Assembly (NCBI GenBank): GCA_944472155.2
Contig: OX235273.1
Location: 35,499,204 to 35,563,203, forward strand
DNA: 64,000 bases
Origin: Trichobilharzia szidati
Taxonomy: Eukaryota > Platyhelminthes > Trematoda > Strigeidida > Schistosomatidae
Reading direction: 5' to 3'
Shown here: one piece after another, positions 35,001-40,940 of the stretch
Layout of the letters: each line of letters begins with the position of its first letter
How positions within the stretch are numbered: position 1 is the first letter of the stretch
Position numbers and translations under genes: made by a program
Notes under the pieces: model-generated
Told to the model about the DNA's origin: nothing
What the model saw: the letters and a program-made list of their open reading frames with translations, nothing else
Databases searched by the model: none

Positions 35001-36135
35001 ATTCATGAATATTATTCCACACACACACACACACTGTCTTGAACTGTAATCAAGTGATCTTAATGATTCCGTATTAGTTGGAGGATTTCATCATGAGCTG
35101 ACGTCAGTTAGAGAACCTTCGAAAAACTAGCTGGGAGTATTGGACAGCTGTTTCATCAGTCTAGTTTGGGACTCTTCATCAGTACGCACCCATCCACCGG
35201 GGCTCGAACCCACGACCTTCTGGTTACATGGCGAGCTAGCTCGTAGACCATTAAACCACTGGGACCCGATCCTATGGCCAGTCCATGAATTCCAACTTCT
35301 GCCAATTCATGACATAGCGCAACCACTTCGCAATGTATTCTTCGATTAAGTTACTGCCTCACGTATTATTTAAAAAGCACATTATTACTGTCTATAACAA
35401 TTTTCTTCTTTTTTTCATTTGACATTAGTCAGTAATTAGTGTAATGTGTCTTTTGTCCTTTGTTTACTTCAGATTGAGTTCTATGAGTCAAGTTTGCAAT
35501 ATGGCCAGCATGCCACTAGGTGGCTCGCCATCACGGTGCACTTTCAACTGTTGATATTAAATGGTTGAAGGCAATCGGTCAGCCATAGGAAGTCCTGCTT
35601 GGAGCTAGGTTTCGGGCTAGTTGGCACTCACCAGTAGTCAGCAAGGAGTATCCGCGAGTTCGAATAGCTCAGCGGTAACGTTTCTGACTGCAGCACTGGG
35701 CGACGTGGGTTCGAATCCCTTGAGAGGGATGGGAAGGTGGGTTCCTTCAAGGTTGCAGATACGCCTTGCTGACTATTGATGAATGTCAATTAGCACGAAA
35801 CGTAGGTCCAAGCAGGGTTTCCTATGGCCGGCCGATTGCCTCCAACCATATAATAAGAATAATTCGCTATTAGGTATAACTTCAGAACCTGATAATGAGG
35901 CAGAGGGTGTCAAAATGAAATATTCATCGCTCACACTGATCACAATCATTCTGAATAGTTATTTTAACTAACTAACTAACTAACCGCGCATCGTTCTTTT
36001 CATCCTTAGGTCATGAAAGCTAAAGAAAGAAAATTGAAAAATGATTCATGGCAAGAATCTGGTGATCGTTTCTTGCTAGAATTGGGTGGTCGTAAAGTAC
36101 ATCACTCGGATATGGTGATAGAACCACCACCATGA
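11184..36135 (+). CDS. TLDc-domain protein, mEAK7/TLDC1-like (11 exons, complete)
   Basis: Built by splice sites and phase: 11184-11261, 11299-11334, 11379-11562, 11603-11691, 15173-15298, 15348-15485, 15564-15625, 19448-19543, 24869-24942, 29315-29559, 36010-36135. The sum is 1254 nt, i.e. 417 residues plus TGA, close to human mEAK7 (456). The start MGNTNSQ fits N-myristoylation at Gly2, as in mEAK7. Residues 27-171 form a helical N-terminal region. The TLDc fold spans about 172-360, with landmarks DYTGP (246-248 region), KPFGGGNSFLY (about 274-284) and SIEVWAAG near the domain end. Family knowledge: mEAK7 sits on lysosomes and works with mTOR; TLDc proteins can bind V-ATPase. That role here is inference. 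Two introns (3 and 10) use GC-AG ends. Assignment to TLDc is firm; orthology to mEAK7 rather than another TLDc member is likely but not proved. Confidence 0.85.
11299..11334 (+). CDS. TLDc gene exon 2 (36-nt micro-exon)
   Basis: Twelve codons (NNKLTISKDAFQ) lie between an acceptor tttattgtgctcag and a donor gtatta. Phase 0 on both sides. Its short length and the ISKDAF pattern fit the N-terminal helical region of mEAK7-type proteins. Confidence 0.75.
11379..11562 (+). CDS. TLDc gene exon 3
   Basis: 184 nt, entering in phase 0 and leaving after one base. It encodes AKFNPCFYDLSNLLWNYF.. through ..FKSDTLNES. The donor is gcaaga after tcag, a GC-AG type site. Without the splice the frame meets TGA 11 codons later. 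Confidence 0.8.
11603..11691 (+). CDS. TLDc gene exon 4
   Basis: 89 nt after a 40-nt intron. It encodes DIKILFKWFTLGRSL..SETWQLIVNSILPP and ends at a consensus donor gtaagt in phase 0. The next intron is 3481 nt. Confidence 0.8.
11756..12108 (-). repeat. Ribozyme-bearing tRNA-headed repeat, family B (Sm-alpha-like)
   Basis: On the minus strand: A-box-like region, B-box-like gggttcgaacccc, then a hammerhead-like core ending cctaggacg-type sequence, and a 3' tail caaatccctacaaaccaata. The core reads ctgacaaagagtccc, so the ribozyme is damaged. Lies in intron 4 of the TLDc gene. The layout fits the schistosome Sm-alpha class of repeats known from the literature. Confidence 0.7.
12115..12590 (+). 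repeat. Dispersed repeat family E
   Basis: Shares a motif set (taagcggcagacgttc, gtaagtaacacccatggggt) with 62700-62870 and the reverse of 9715-10110. No coding capacity seen. Confidence 0.5.
12807..13962. mobile_element. Penelope-derived fold-back palindrome (arms about 505 bp)
   Basis: 12807-13311 is closely reverse-complementary to 13448-13962, with a 135-bp loop between. The loop encodes, on the minus strand, part of the C-terminal domain seen in Penelope-like elements of this window (ALTQNHTIGW.. and RWRERLITES type motifs). The same arms and loop recur at 39251-39916 in the opposite orientation. A flanking piece to 14000 carries the outer ctctaccacagtgcccatg motif. Confidence 0.75.
14275..14480 (+). 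repeat. Dispersed repeat family D
   Basis: Contains gatgagtagttgta followed by ccactcatat..actattagtgcttacc. Copies at 31700-32095 (inverted pair) and 61355-61450. Function unknown; the ORF at 14370-14675 starts in it and is not convincing. Confidence 0.5.
14560..15120 (+). mobile_element. Penelope-like element fragment (RT tail plus GIY-YIG)
   Basis: The translated frame holds VPKKLLFMNVEFKGDIA.., SFFSAELQIDFYSRSMFNGF and a GIY-YIG endonuclease start (GTSYIDHKKRTLSKRISEHY; Gly of YIG changed to Asp). Stops and a TG microsatellite (14893-14911) inside the frame show it is dead. It ends about 50 bp before TLDc exon 5. Confidence 0.75.
15173..15298 (+). CDS. TLDc gene exon 5
   Basis: 126 nt, phase 0 to phase 0, after a 50-base pyrimidine tract. 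Encodes NQDGLYKCDELITSLKRK.. to ..LNDNHSFNL. The donor is gtaaga. Confidence 0.8.
15348..15485 (+). CDS. TLDc gene exon 6 (start of TLDc domain)
   Basis: 138 nt, phase 0 to phase 0, after a 49-nt intron ending tttctag. Encodes SDFNPYKQCSSGILTMDLLW.. to ..TKPLEC. The alternative acceptor 4 nt downstream gives an early stop, which supports this one. The donor is gtaggt. Confidence 0.75.
15522..15553. repeat. Alternating purine-pyrimidine run in a 78-nt intron
   Basis: Thirty-two bases alternate strictly pyrimidine-purine (tgcgcgcg then gtgtgtgt type). Such runs can form Z-DNA. It fills much of intron 6 (15486-15563) of the TLDc gene. Confidence 0.7.
15564..15625 (+). CDS. TLDc gene exon 7
   Basis: 62 nt, phase 0 in, two bases over at the end. 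Encodes EQLSHLHCLYNSTSHGMSLT plus AG. The LYNSTSHGMSL stretch matches the LFSSELHGHSF motif at the start of TLDc domains. The two left-over bases fit exon 8 exactly. Confidence 0.75.
15775..16215. repeat. Family B inverted pair (minus copy then plus tail)
   Basis: 15775-16065 is a minus copy with gatcgaactcaggtaccc (B-box region) and gtttgagactcttcag (decayed ribozyme). 16100-16215 is a plus-oriented 3' part ending caatcaaatccctatgaact. TLDc intron 7. Confidence 0.6.
16285..16960 (-). mobile_element. RTE-like LINE fragment
   Basis: On the minus strand, from 16960 down: TDEDVKANQNWESKIGGHY.. and NIRIFNTNINS, then GHTLRR..ITYQAIGWNPNKN and a 3' end caagccctatgtcccactcgg. These are the C-terminal landmarks of RTE-type reverse transcriptase ORFs. 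Several frameshifts; a ctctctct tract lies inside. Confidence 0.65.
17240..17495. repeat. Family B inverted pair, short
   Basis: A minus-strand fragment (17245-17390; ggatcgaacccaggtcc) abuts a plus-strand fragment (17391-17490; gagttccaaacaaggtcgaaac, the ribozyme stem II-GAAA portion). TLDc intron 7. Confidence 0.55.
17950..18302 (+). repeat. Family B repeat, near full length
   Basis: Best plus-strand copy. A-box-like cagtggctcaacggtctac, B-box-like ggattcgaactcc, then ctgatgaagagtcc..aaacta..ggacgaaac at about 18166-18196, and a tail ending ccctacaaaccaacactt. The hammerhead core is intact except for a 3-base insertion between CUGAUGA and stem II. TLDc intron 7. Confidence 0.75.
18508..18840 (+). 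repeat. LTR-like copy, degraded
   Basis: Matches the solo LTRs at 37726-38061 and 40612-40940 (tgtggtgatagctggctgg.., ccaatcagaagacgt.., ataaatacctcttgattttctc). The 3' end has diverged and no target duplication is visible. Confidence 0.6.
19083..19330 (-). repeat. Family B repeat
   Basis: On the minus strand: cagtggctcaacggtcta, ggttcgaaccccggtgggtg, ctgctggagagtccc and gacgaaacagctgtcc. The core is mutated (ctgctgg for ctgatga). It lies 115 bp before TLDc exon 8. Confidence 0.7.
19448..19543 (+). CDS. TLDc gene exon 8
   Basis: 96 nt. It completes an Arg codon, then encodes ILELTFDYTGPIIVLLKAKE.. to ..SDQGL and two bases of the next Lys. Corresponds to the TLDc strand-rich core (G-P-x-V-x-V-L pattern). 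The donor is gtaagt. Confidence 0.85.
20368..20855. repeat. Family B head-to-head inverted pair
   Basis: 20368-20640 is a minus copy; 20641-20855 is plus, joined at gtccttgagtcaagtttc. The same junction motif recurs at 22040-22065, so the inverted pair itself appears to have been copied. TLDc intron 8. Confidence 0.65.
20993..21150 (-). repeat. Ribozyme-bearing tRNA-headed repeat, family C
   Basis: Minus-strand copy with the ribozyme and the B-box region (ggttcgaatctcag), cut off in the tRNA-like head near 21142. TLDc intron 8. Confidence 0.75.
21028..21072 (-). ncRNA. Hammerhead ribozyme, type I, complete core
   Basis: On the minus strand in order: stem I gccttg; core ctgatga; stem II gtgc-caacta-gcac; gaa; stem III acctaggt (self-complementary, no real loop); cleavage site after gtc; stem I return strand caaggc. 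Every invariant core base is present and all three stems pair. Minimal stem III is known from retroelement-borne hammerheads, which often work as dimers. Identical to 50364-50408. Confidence 0.85.
21820..22295. repeat. Family B head-to-head inverted pair
   Basis: 21820-22050 minus, 22051-22295 plus, junction ccttgagtcaagtttcctgg. Plus half retains cagtactacctagttttcagt and tail caatcaaatccctgcag. The ribozyme is decayed in both halves. Confidence 0.6.
22535..22760 (+). repeat. Degraded family A1 SINE
   Basis: The body matches the A1 copies: ctggtaaagaggtaagattt.., atccccacccccatgaaaac, accattactactgaaactgtc. The tRNA-like head is barely recognisable. Confidence 0.5.
23062..23086. repeat. (AT)n microsatellite
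   Basis: About 12 AT units in TLDc intron 8. Confidence 0.9.
23336..23545 (+). repeat. tRNA-headed SINE-like repeat, family A2
   Basis: Head 23336-23408 is the same pseudo-tRNA as family A1 (gcgtcgg/ccgacgc acceptor, ggcacagtggttagga, ggggttcgatcccc). The body is different (gatatc..ctgtaaatttgggctacc..gatatc) and ends in an A-rich tail. Second A2 copy at 40013. Confidence 0.75.
23705..24126 (-). repeat. Family C tandem dimer, period about 342 bp
   Basis: The motif ggtatt..atggttgga occurs at 23709 and again at 24051. Between them lie a ribozyme (minus, core at about 23766-23806, ctgatga-gtgc-caacta-gcac-gaaac intact, cleavage triplet changed to ATT), a tRNA-like head and the unit's remaining 150 bp. 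The second unit is cut at 24126. Tandem order is expected of elements propagated from ribozyme-processed RNA circles or multimers. Confidence 0.7.
24869..24942 (+). CDS. TLDc gene exon 9
   Basis: 74 nt. Encodes K plus ESLKPFGGGNSFLYQIQPTF.., the segment equivalent to the FGG..W..KP..G..NCFLF core of TLDc. Donor gtaagt after one base. Confidence 0.85.
25039..25262 (+). repeat. Degraded family A1 SINE
   Basis: Decayed tRNA-like head (gtggttcaccggtaggagag) and A1-type 3' end (aagccttatgttcccctcag). TLDc intron 9. Confidence 0.5.
25263..26544. other. Intronic stretch without recognised features
   Basis: TLDc intron 9. Short overlapping ORFs on both strands near 26000-26510 carry no family signature. 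Confidence 0.4.
26545..27310 (-). mobile_element. LINE fragment with (ACTG)n 3' tail
   Basis: On the minus strand: an RT palm piece near 27300-27180 reading ..FNFIIDVLMDY.. to VDLEYADDI (catalytic YADD), then, after a deletion, the C-terminal end equivalent to that at 29654-29965 (26870-26755), a 3' UTR, and a (gtca)n tail at 26548-26572. Frames are broken. TLDc intron 9. Confidence 0.7.
27380..27605 (+). repeat. tRNA-headed SINE-like repeat, family A1
   Basis: Head gcgtcggtggcacagtg.., B-box ggggttcaatccc, body cctcgctaagcc..ggttgggagtgag. Last part matches the other A1 copies. TLDc intron 9. Confidence 0.7.
27988..28600 (+). mobile_element. RTE-like LINE, 5'-truncated, frameshifted
   Basis: Frames give ELGSIVSTTGGTDEDMKARI.., NKIRIFNSNVKSVLLYGSET, then after frame changes WRWIGHTLRKPSSDITRQA.. 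and RRTAEALCSS. This is the end of the RT and the C-terminal domain of RTE-type elements. The 3' end gaagccctatgttcctct is shared with family A1 SINEs. Stops and shifts make it a pseudogene. TLDc intron 9. Confidence 0.75.
28638..29195. repeat. Family B inverted pair
   Basis: 28638-28930 minus (ccattgttgaaaac-type end, cttcagcagtgc), 28990-29195 plus (aagaggagtcaagaactaag then acgaaacaactc). Third well-separated example of opposed family B halves. Ends 120 bp before TLDc exon 10. Confidence 0.55.
29315..29559 (+). CDS. TLDc gene exon 10
   Basis: 245 nt. Encodes SGNLGTDSGIIYANFSTK.. to ..QWESKE and includes SIEVWAAG, the conserved end of the TLDc fold. The donor is gag|gcaagt, a perfect GC-AG donor; no usable gt lies before the in-frame TGA two codons on. 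Confidence 0.85.
29640..30145 (+). mobile_element. LINE C-terminal end, (ACTG)-tailed family
   Basis: The 103-codon ORF 29654-29965 reads LHRLRWLGHVLRMPSHRLPR.., GGQTKTWHQSMKS and LPGWGPRDGKNQWLETIGDM: the zinc-knuckle-less C-terminal end of a non-LTR retrotransposon polyprotein. The 3' UTR runs to gaaaaccgactgaccgacc. 5' truncated. It starts only about 80 bp after TLDc exon 10. Confidence 0.75.
30463..31425. mobile_element. Penelope-like element flanked by inverted arms
   Basis: Arms 30463-30711 and 31155-31425 are reverse complements (both hold cctgtaaaaaaggaaaatttg-like and ttcacaccctctt-like words). Between them, the minus strand encodes a GIY-YIG endonuclease piece (31050-30802: VYKFPCSCGASYIGRTKRTL, RISEHYPAWL, LVNSGHAAPPESSFKIIY) and, upstream, ELRINFYS. 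The GIY-YIG Tyr, Ile, Gly and following Arg are kept. TLDc intron 10. Confidence 0.75.
31700..32095. repeat. Family D inverted pair
   Basis: 31700-31960 plus (gatgagtagttgtatcc.. to ..gcttgagcgcgaactggtg), 31980-32090 minus (ccagaaattgggtgtggtttgaa.., ccagtagtatattg). TLDc intron 10. Confidence 0.55.
32276..32330 (+). ncRNA. Hammerhead relic close to the Sm-alpha form
   Basis: Reads gcggatgtgg-tgatgagtcc-caaaca-ggac-gaaatgc. There is no 3-base insertion here, unlike family B. The first core base is G instead of C, which should abolish cleavage. No clear tRNA-like head is attached. Confidence 0.55.
32640..33000 (+). mobile_element. Penelope 3' region relic
   Basis: The part near 32860-32930 (aagctgagattttgtaaattc) matches the reverse complement of 41895-41960. 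No coding frame survives. Confidence 0.4.
33265..33690 (+). mobile_element. RTE-like LINE fragment
   Basis: Frames give ITDEDVKARIGN.., NKIRISNTNVNSVTSFIGA and a decayed CRRKWRWIGH block near 33625. Same segment as 27988-28600. Broken by shifts and stops. TLDc intron 10. Confidence 0.6.
34560..34960 (+). mobile_element. Penelope GIY-YIG fragment
   Basis: Decayed frames give SYIGHYSRNVVF.. EHLP, then IKSSILDHLLQVGHKTNTRE: a GIY-YIG start and the helix that follows it in Penelope endonucleases. TLDc intron 10. Confidence 0.5.
35078..35365 (-). repeat. Family B repeat
   Basis: On the minus strand: cagtggtttaatggtct, ggttcgagccccggtggatg, ctgatgaagagtccc, agctgtccaatact. Same 3-base insertion in the ribozyme as at 18166. 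TLDc intron 10. Confidence 0.7.
35425..35855. repeat. Family C inverted pair
   Basis: 35425-35650 minus orientation (ends at a broken ribozyme, ctactggtgagtgcc), 35660-35855 plus (tagctcagcggtaacg A box, gggttcgaatccc B box, ribozyme tgatgaatgtcaattagcac-gaaac, decayed). Ends 155 bp before TLDc exon 11. Confidence 0.65.
36010..36135 (+). CDS. TLDc gene exon 11 (terminal)
   Basis: 126 nt in phase 0. Encodes VMKAKERKLKNDSW.. and ends HSDMVIEPPP with TGA at 36133-36135. The tail past the TLDc fold is basic, then proline-ended. Confidence 0.85.
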   Translation, partial: VMKAKERKLKNDSWQESGDRFLLELGGRKVHHSDMVIEPPP

Positions 36136-36533
36136 ATAATATTTCATTTCTCCACACACACGCACACACACAAATGCATAATACTAATCATTATGACTGT
36201 AATTATCAAAATCCCAAGAATCTCTTTTGCTATTTATTCTTTAACACTATACTTGTACTCATTGTATAATGTAAAACCTTGAATCGAATCACGTGTCCGT
36301 TTCTTCTTTTTCTTTTCTTCAAGTTGAACTCTACTCATCATTTGCATACATACTTTTATTTCATTATTTTAGCCTAATTTAAACCTTTTGTTAATTTATT
36401 TCTTGGTTTCACCAAAAAAAATCAATGCGACTATGTGACTTCTGTCTTTTAGTTGGAAGTGATTTTCTCAGTTTGGCACTTCCTTTTTTCATCATGACGA
36501 TATATGTTTATATAAGGTCAAAAGATTGTAACA

Positions 36534-36539
36534 AATAAA
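36534..36539 (+). promoter_or_regulatory. Poly(A) signal of the TLDc gene
   Basis: The first AATAAA downstream of the stop codon, about 400 nt away and followed by an A-rich stretch. This would give a 3' UTR of roughly 415-430 nt. Confidence 0.5.
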
Positions 36540-36829
36540 TTTAAAAAAAAGATTTTCAATGTTTCAATTGGTATTTTGACTTCTCGGTTTGCTTGTCATA
36601 CGCTTCTTGTACAAACAGTCTTCAATTAAATCCTCTCTTGGAAGCCACTCAAAATGTAGACTAAGAAATTCTTGTGAACTAAAACAAGGATTATATAATT
36701 TAAAATTAGATAGTGAGGAAAGAAAATGGTTAATTTTGACATTGTCAGAATATATGCACAAGTATACCGATAATAAATATGGCTATCGAGGCAGTCAAAA
36801 GTGAACTCATTTGTACACCAAGAACTTGA

Positions 36830-38520
36830 ACCTAGAACAAAAGTGTCACTATAGGACATAATGCTGGGAGTGTAGCTATGCCTGACTTCCATAGTATTTA
36901 AATTCCAGGGGAAAATATACAAATAAACTGAGGGAGTTGCCATGGGATCGCCAATATTCCCGATTGTGACAGATAAATTCATGGATAGGTGGAAAAACTT
37001 AGCGATTGAAAAGTTCAGCCCTACCCTAAAAGTATCCTGGATGTATGTAAATGACACATTCACCGTACTTAGAACACAGGACATAAATAGATTTTTTGAA
37101 TACATCAACTTGAAGATGGAAGCAAGTCAACTCACTAATGAATTGGAAAGTCAGGAAGAGGAGCTTCTAATGCTAGATTGTAGCATAAAAAAGAAAGCAG
37201 ATGGGAAGTTGAACACAAGCGTTTGCAGGAAACCCACACCGATATTTGCATTTCCGATTACCCCACTTTATTTCAGTAAAATAGGATTGGTGAAATGTTT
37301 AATTAATAAGGTACAAAAACTAAATAGTGCCAAGGAAAATCTAAGACAGGAAGTGAGGCATATAAGAGAAGCTTTGAAACTCAATAATCACCCTGATAAA
37401 TTAATCGAGAAGTATGTAGGAAAGTGTAAAAACAAAATTAGTGATAGTGATAATATTAACGACTACATACATGTCAAACATGCACAGAATAGTGACAACA
37501 CCAATAATAAGGAATGCAAATCAACAGTAGTACTTCCATGCAAAAAATGAACCTCGGAAACCTTACACAGAATTCTTAAAAAGGCAGGAATAAAAGTCGC
37601 TGACATTCAAACTCAATGAGTAACAAGCTTTGTCGGTTAGAGGATCCTGTGGAGCCTTTAAAATAAAACAATTTAGTATATCTTATACCCCGCAATGATT
37701 GTCAGGTCAAATACATAGGTCAAGGTGTGGTGAGAGCTGTCTACTAACCAAATTGCTAGACAGTAATTGACGTCAATGTTTACGTTCTCAAGATTGGTCG
37801 TGAGGAAATATGAACAAGACTGATTCAAAAACCGACCACAGCAGACTTTGCGTAGGCGGATACAGTTAACATATATATGATCTGACATTCAAGAAACAGT
37901 CACAAAGAGATGAAAGATTAACTTTAAGTGAGAAACAACCAATCAGAAGACTGTGCTTGTATGCTTAACTAATGTATAATAATGTACATGAAAATATATA
38001 AATATGCTTTGATTTCTTTAATAAACGATCTGTTGCCTGACCCTTGTCTTCTGTTGTTACAAAGGTACTAGAACAGGGTCGGTCAGACTAGCAGAGTATA
38101 AAAACCTAGAGAAATCTAGATTAGTCGACCCTTATAATTATAAGAAATCTGGAGGATAGTTCAGTTATATCACGACACCAAATACAATTACACACAACCA
38201 TACAATAGGATGGGATAAGATGACAATTTTAAAATCGAATGTCACAGGGTGGAGGGAGAGACTGATAACAGAAGCTTTGTTTATCGAATCAACTGCAAAT
38301 ACGTGTAATAGCAATGATTCAACACCTATCTAGCTGGACATCTGGAAGATTCTACTACCCCAACGATAACAAATAGGAGAGAACAAAGCAGACTATAAAA
38401 CTCAAGTTTCGAAGTTGTGTGATTATAATTGATGGTATGATTATGAACAATCATCAGCTGTGTTCGAAACGTCATCCAGTAAATAATACTGTTTCACTGT
38501 GTGATATATCTAATAAACAA
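36830..38520 (+). mobile_element. Penelope-like element, interrupted by a solo LTR
   Basis: The frame 36942-37550 reads GSPIFPIVTDKFMDRWKNLA, SWMYVNDTFTVL (RT active site YVDD changed to YVND), VCRKPTPI and a lysine-rich tail: Penelope reverse transcriptase. 37561-37725 continues with VYLIPCNDCQVKYIGQ-type residues, and 38066 onward with HTIGWDKMTILKSN.. RWRERLITE-type residues. The LTR at 37726-38061 splits the endonuclease domain. The catalytic change and stops show it is dead. Confidence 0.75.
37726..38061 (+). repeat. Solo LTR nested in the Penelope ORF, TSD aagg
   Basis: 336 bp, tgtggtgagagc.. to ..cttctgttgttaca. Flanked by aagg at 37722-37725 and 38062-38065. Has ccaatcagaaga, a TATA-like atataaatatg and an aataaac poly(A)-type signal in LTR order. 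The LTR class (Gypsy-like by the 4-bp duplication) is inference. Confidence 0.8.
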
Positions 38521-38689
38521 ACTAATATGAAATCGTCTATCAAGACGAGCAACAAAAATATTATAATAAAGCAGTATTTATCAAATTTCGGTAGAATTCT
38601 TTACCTGCTGAATGTCCTACATACTATTAGAAATACATAGGAAGATATTTGATTGATAAATAAACAAACTACATTGAATCAACCATGCA

Positions 38690-39240
38690 AAACCACAGTT
38701 ATGAATGTTTTGCAGGTTGAGCGTATAAGAGATTAAAATTAGGATAATAATGGATTATGTTTCGGTTACATCTCTTGTTTCTGTCAAACCTAGAGGTTGT
38801 CATTTCGCTACAGTATATACAACAGACGGAATTAAATCCAAGATATGTAGATGATATTTCAATTGTCCGTGAAAGTAAATCAGAGGTGGAAAATCTATTT
38901 GTGGAGATTCAACTTACTACATCCTAATCGTAACTTCACAATCGAACACAAGTAAAATGGTGCTATTGGATTCTGAGATGTTTCTGTGGTGAAAACACTT
39001 GATGACACAGCAGAAAGATCCATATTAAGAATGTCTTCATGTATGGACTAGACAGTGCATACACTTTAGGAGCTTTGTTCCAATCTAGTATTAAAAAGAA
39101 CCTAGTTAGAACACTGCTCAATAAAGCATGGCACATTTGTTCTGACAGTACAAGTGAGTATGAAATAAACACTGTGAAGGATCTCTTTTATCTGAAAGTG
39201 GATATTGATTTAAGAATAAAACTTGGGCACTGTGGTAGAG
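38690..39240 (+). mobile_element. Penelope RT fragment
   Basis: Frames include PRYVDDISIVRESKSEVENLF (RT motif YVDD intact), then after shifts LVRTLLNKAWHICSD and EINTVKDLFY. Shifts and stops throughout. Ends in the terminal-repeat motif cttgggcactgtggtagag. Confidence 0.7.
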
Positions 39241-39250
39241 TGTAATTCCG

Positions 39251-39916
39251 TTATGGGTAAATTTTTATTTTGATAGAGTCTCACAGTGTTATACAGTAAT
39301 ATTTACTGATGACGTTTCGAGCACAATTTATTGCTCATAATCATATCAAGGTAATCACACGACTTTGTAAATTCATTTATATAGTTCCATTGTTTTTCAC
39401 TTGATTTTCACTTGATTTGATTGGTAGTAATATTTTCCATATTTCGGGTATGAGTGATGAATCATTTCTATTGCATGTGTTGGGTGTACATTCGATGAAC
39501 AAGGACTCAGTAATGGTTGACCCAGAAAAGATAAGTAATTTAGAAAAAAGCTCAGCAATTGCAATGCATGCACTAACACACAACCACACAATAGCATGGT
39601 GGGAGAGGGTTAAAATTCTAAAAAGTAATCTAGGTAGGTGGAGAGAGAGACTGATTACTGAATCCTGGTTCATCGAATGTACACCCAACACATGCAATAG
39701 AAATGATTCATCACTCATACCCGAAATATGGAAAATATTACTACCAATCAAATCAAGTGAAAATCAAGTGAAAAACAATGGAACTATATAAATGAATTTA
39801 CAAAGTCGTGTGATTACCTTGATATGATTATGAGCAATAAATTGTGCTCGAAACGTCATCAGTAAATATTACTGTATAACACTGTGAGACTTTATCAAAA
39901 TAAAATTTACCCATAA
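39251..39916. mobile_element. Penelope-derived fold-back palindrome (arms about 265 bp)
   Basis: 39251-39515 and 39652-39916 are nearly perfect reverse complements, loop about 135 bp. The loop encodes on the plus strand a LEKSSAIAMHALTHNHTIAW.. RWRERLITES stretch of the Penelope C-terminal domain. Because of the palindrome, ORFs on both strands start with the same residues (MIGSNIFHISGMSDESF). Same design as 12807-13962, opposite orientation. Confidence 0.8.
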
Positions 39917-40012
39917 TGAAAGTGGATATCCTGAGAGAGGTTTATCAATAAATATTCTAAAGAAATAAAAGCCTGTAAAACTATCAAAATCATTTCAAGG
40001 AAATTTGTGTGT

Positions 40013-40210
40013 GTGTCGGTGGCACAGTGGTTAGGACTCTCTCCGACCATGCACGTGGTCCTGGGTTCGATCCCCTGCCAACGCACGCCCAATATCAGTG
40101 GACGGTCTGCAAAATTTGGGTTACTGATATCACAAGCTGGAAATTCCATACTTCTACCAAAAGTACTGTGCGGAATCAAGCTACCATGAAAAATTTTAAA
40201 AAAGAATAAA
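40013..40210 (+). repeat. tRNA-headed SINE-like repeat, family A2
   Basis: Head gtgtcggtggcacagtggtt.., gggttcgatcccc; body with gatatc..tttgggttactgatatc and A-rich end, as at 23336. ORFs on both strands here are by-products. Confidence 0.7.
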
Positions 40211-40239
40211 TTAAATTATAGGTCAGTTTTCCATTTAAG

Positions 40240-40611
40240 AGATATGATACACAAGAAGTGGAGGAACTTACTACCATGCCAAGCTTGTATTCTTAAACAC
40301 TGTTAATCGAGTGCTTCAACAGTCTGGGAAAAACTAGTCACCAATCGTCGACACCTCAAACTGTGTGTATCAATTTCACTGTATTTGTGGAAGCAAATAC
40401 ATATGTCTTACAGAAAGGCGATTGTCTACTTGCATGACGGAGTATTTGCTGAAGTGGTTGTAGAAAAATCTGAAGTCTAAGTACCAAAAAGTACAATAAT
40501 AATGCATCTCATAGAATGAGGACTTGATATTAATGCTGCTAAGTCATTCACTGTTGTTATCAGACAGACAAGCAGAAAGATGCTTGCATTTGTAGAGGCT
40601 TGTGTAACTAG
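40240..40611 (+). mobile_element. Penelope GIY-YIG fragment
   Basis: Frames give VYQFHCICGSKYICLTERRL (YIG changed to YIC), MTEYLLKWL and RQTSRKMLAFVEA, the pattern of a Penelope endonuclease. Broken by stops. Directly followed by an LTR-like repeat. Confidence 0.65.
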
Positions 40612-40940
40612 TGTGGTGAGAGCTGTCTGCTAGCCAAAATTGTAGACACCAATTTACGTCAGTGTTTACGTCCCGAATCGGGACAAGAACAAAGCTTAAC
40701 CTTGGGGAACTCAACAACCAATCACAGCAGACTTAGCGTGGGTGGATACGATTCGCAGATATATCACCAGACTGTCTAAGAAACGGTCAAAAAGAGATAA
40801 CAGAATAACCTTCAGCAGGAAAGCAACCAATCAGAAGACGTTACCGCCCTGCTAACAATAACGAATAATATTGCACATAAAAATCTCTTGATTTTATCAA
40901 TAAACGATCTATTACCTGGCCCTTGTATTCTGTCGTCACG
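40612..40940 (+). repeat. Solo LTR
   Basis: 329 bp, tgtggtgagagctgtctgc.. to ..ttctgtcgtcacg, same family as 37726. The flanks (ctag / acag) do not form a clear target duplication, so the ends have mutated or the copy is rearranged. Confidence 0.65.

Noticed and set aside
36626..37108. 160-codon minus-strand ORF
   Set aside because: Antisense shadow of the Penelope reverse transcriptase frame on the plus strand.
39377..39791. Overlapping 124-codon ORFs on both strands with the same start
   Set aside because: They result from the palindrome; each is Penelope debris, not a gene.
39790..39916. Hammerhead ribozyme in the Penelope arms (gctcgaaacgtcatcag)
   Set aside because: GAAAC and a GTC follow a pairable stem, but the CUGAUGA core reads atgatta with a bulged base before stem II in every copy seen. 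Insufficient for a call.
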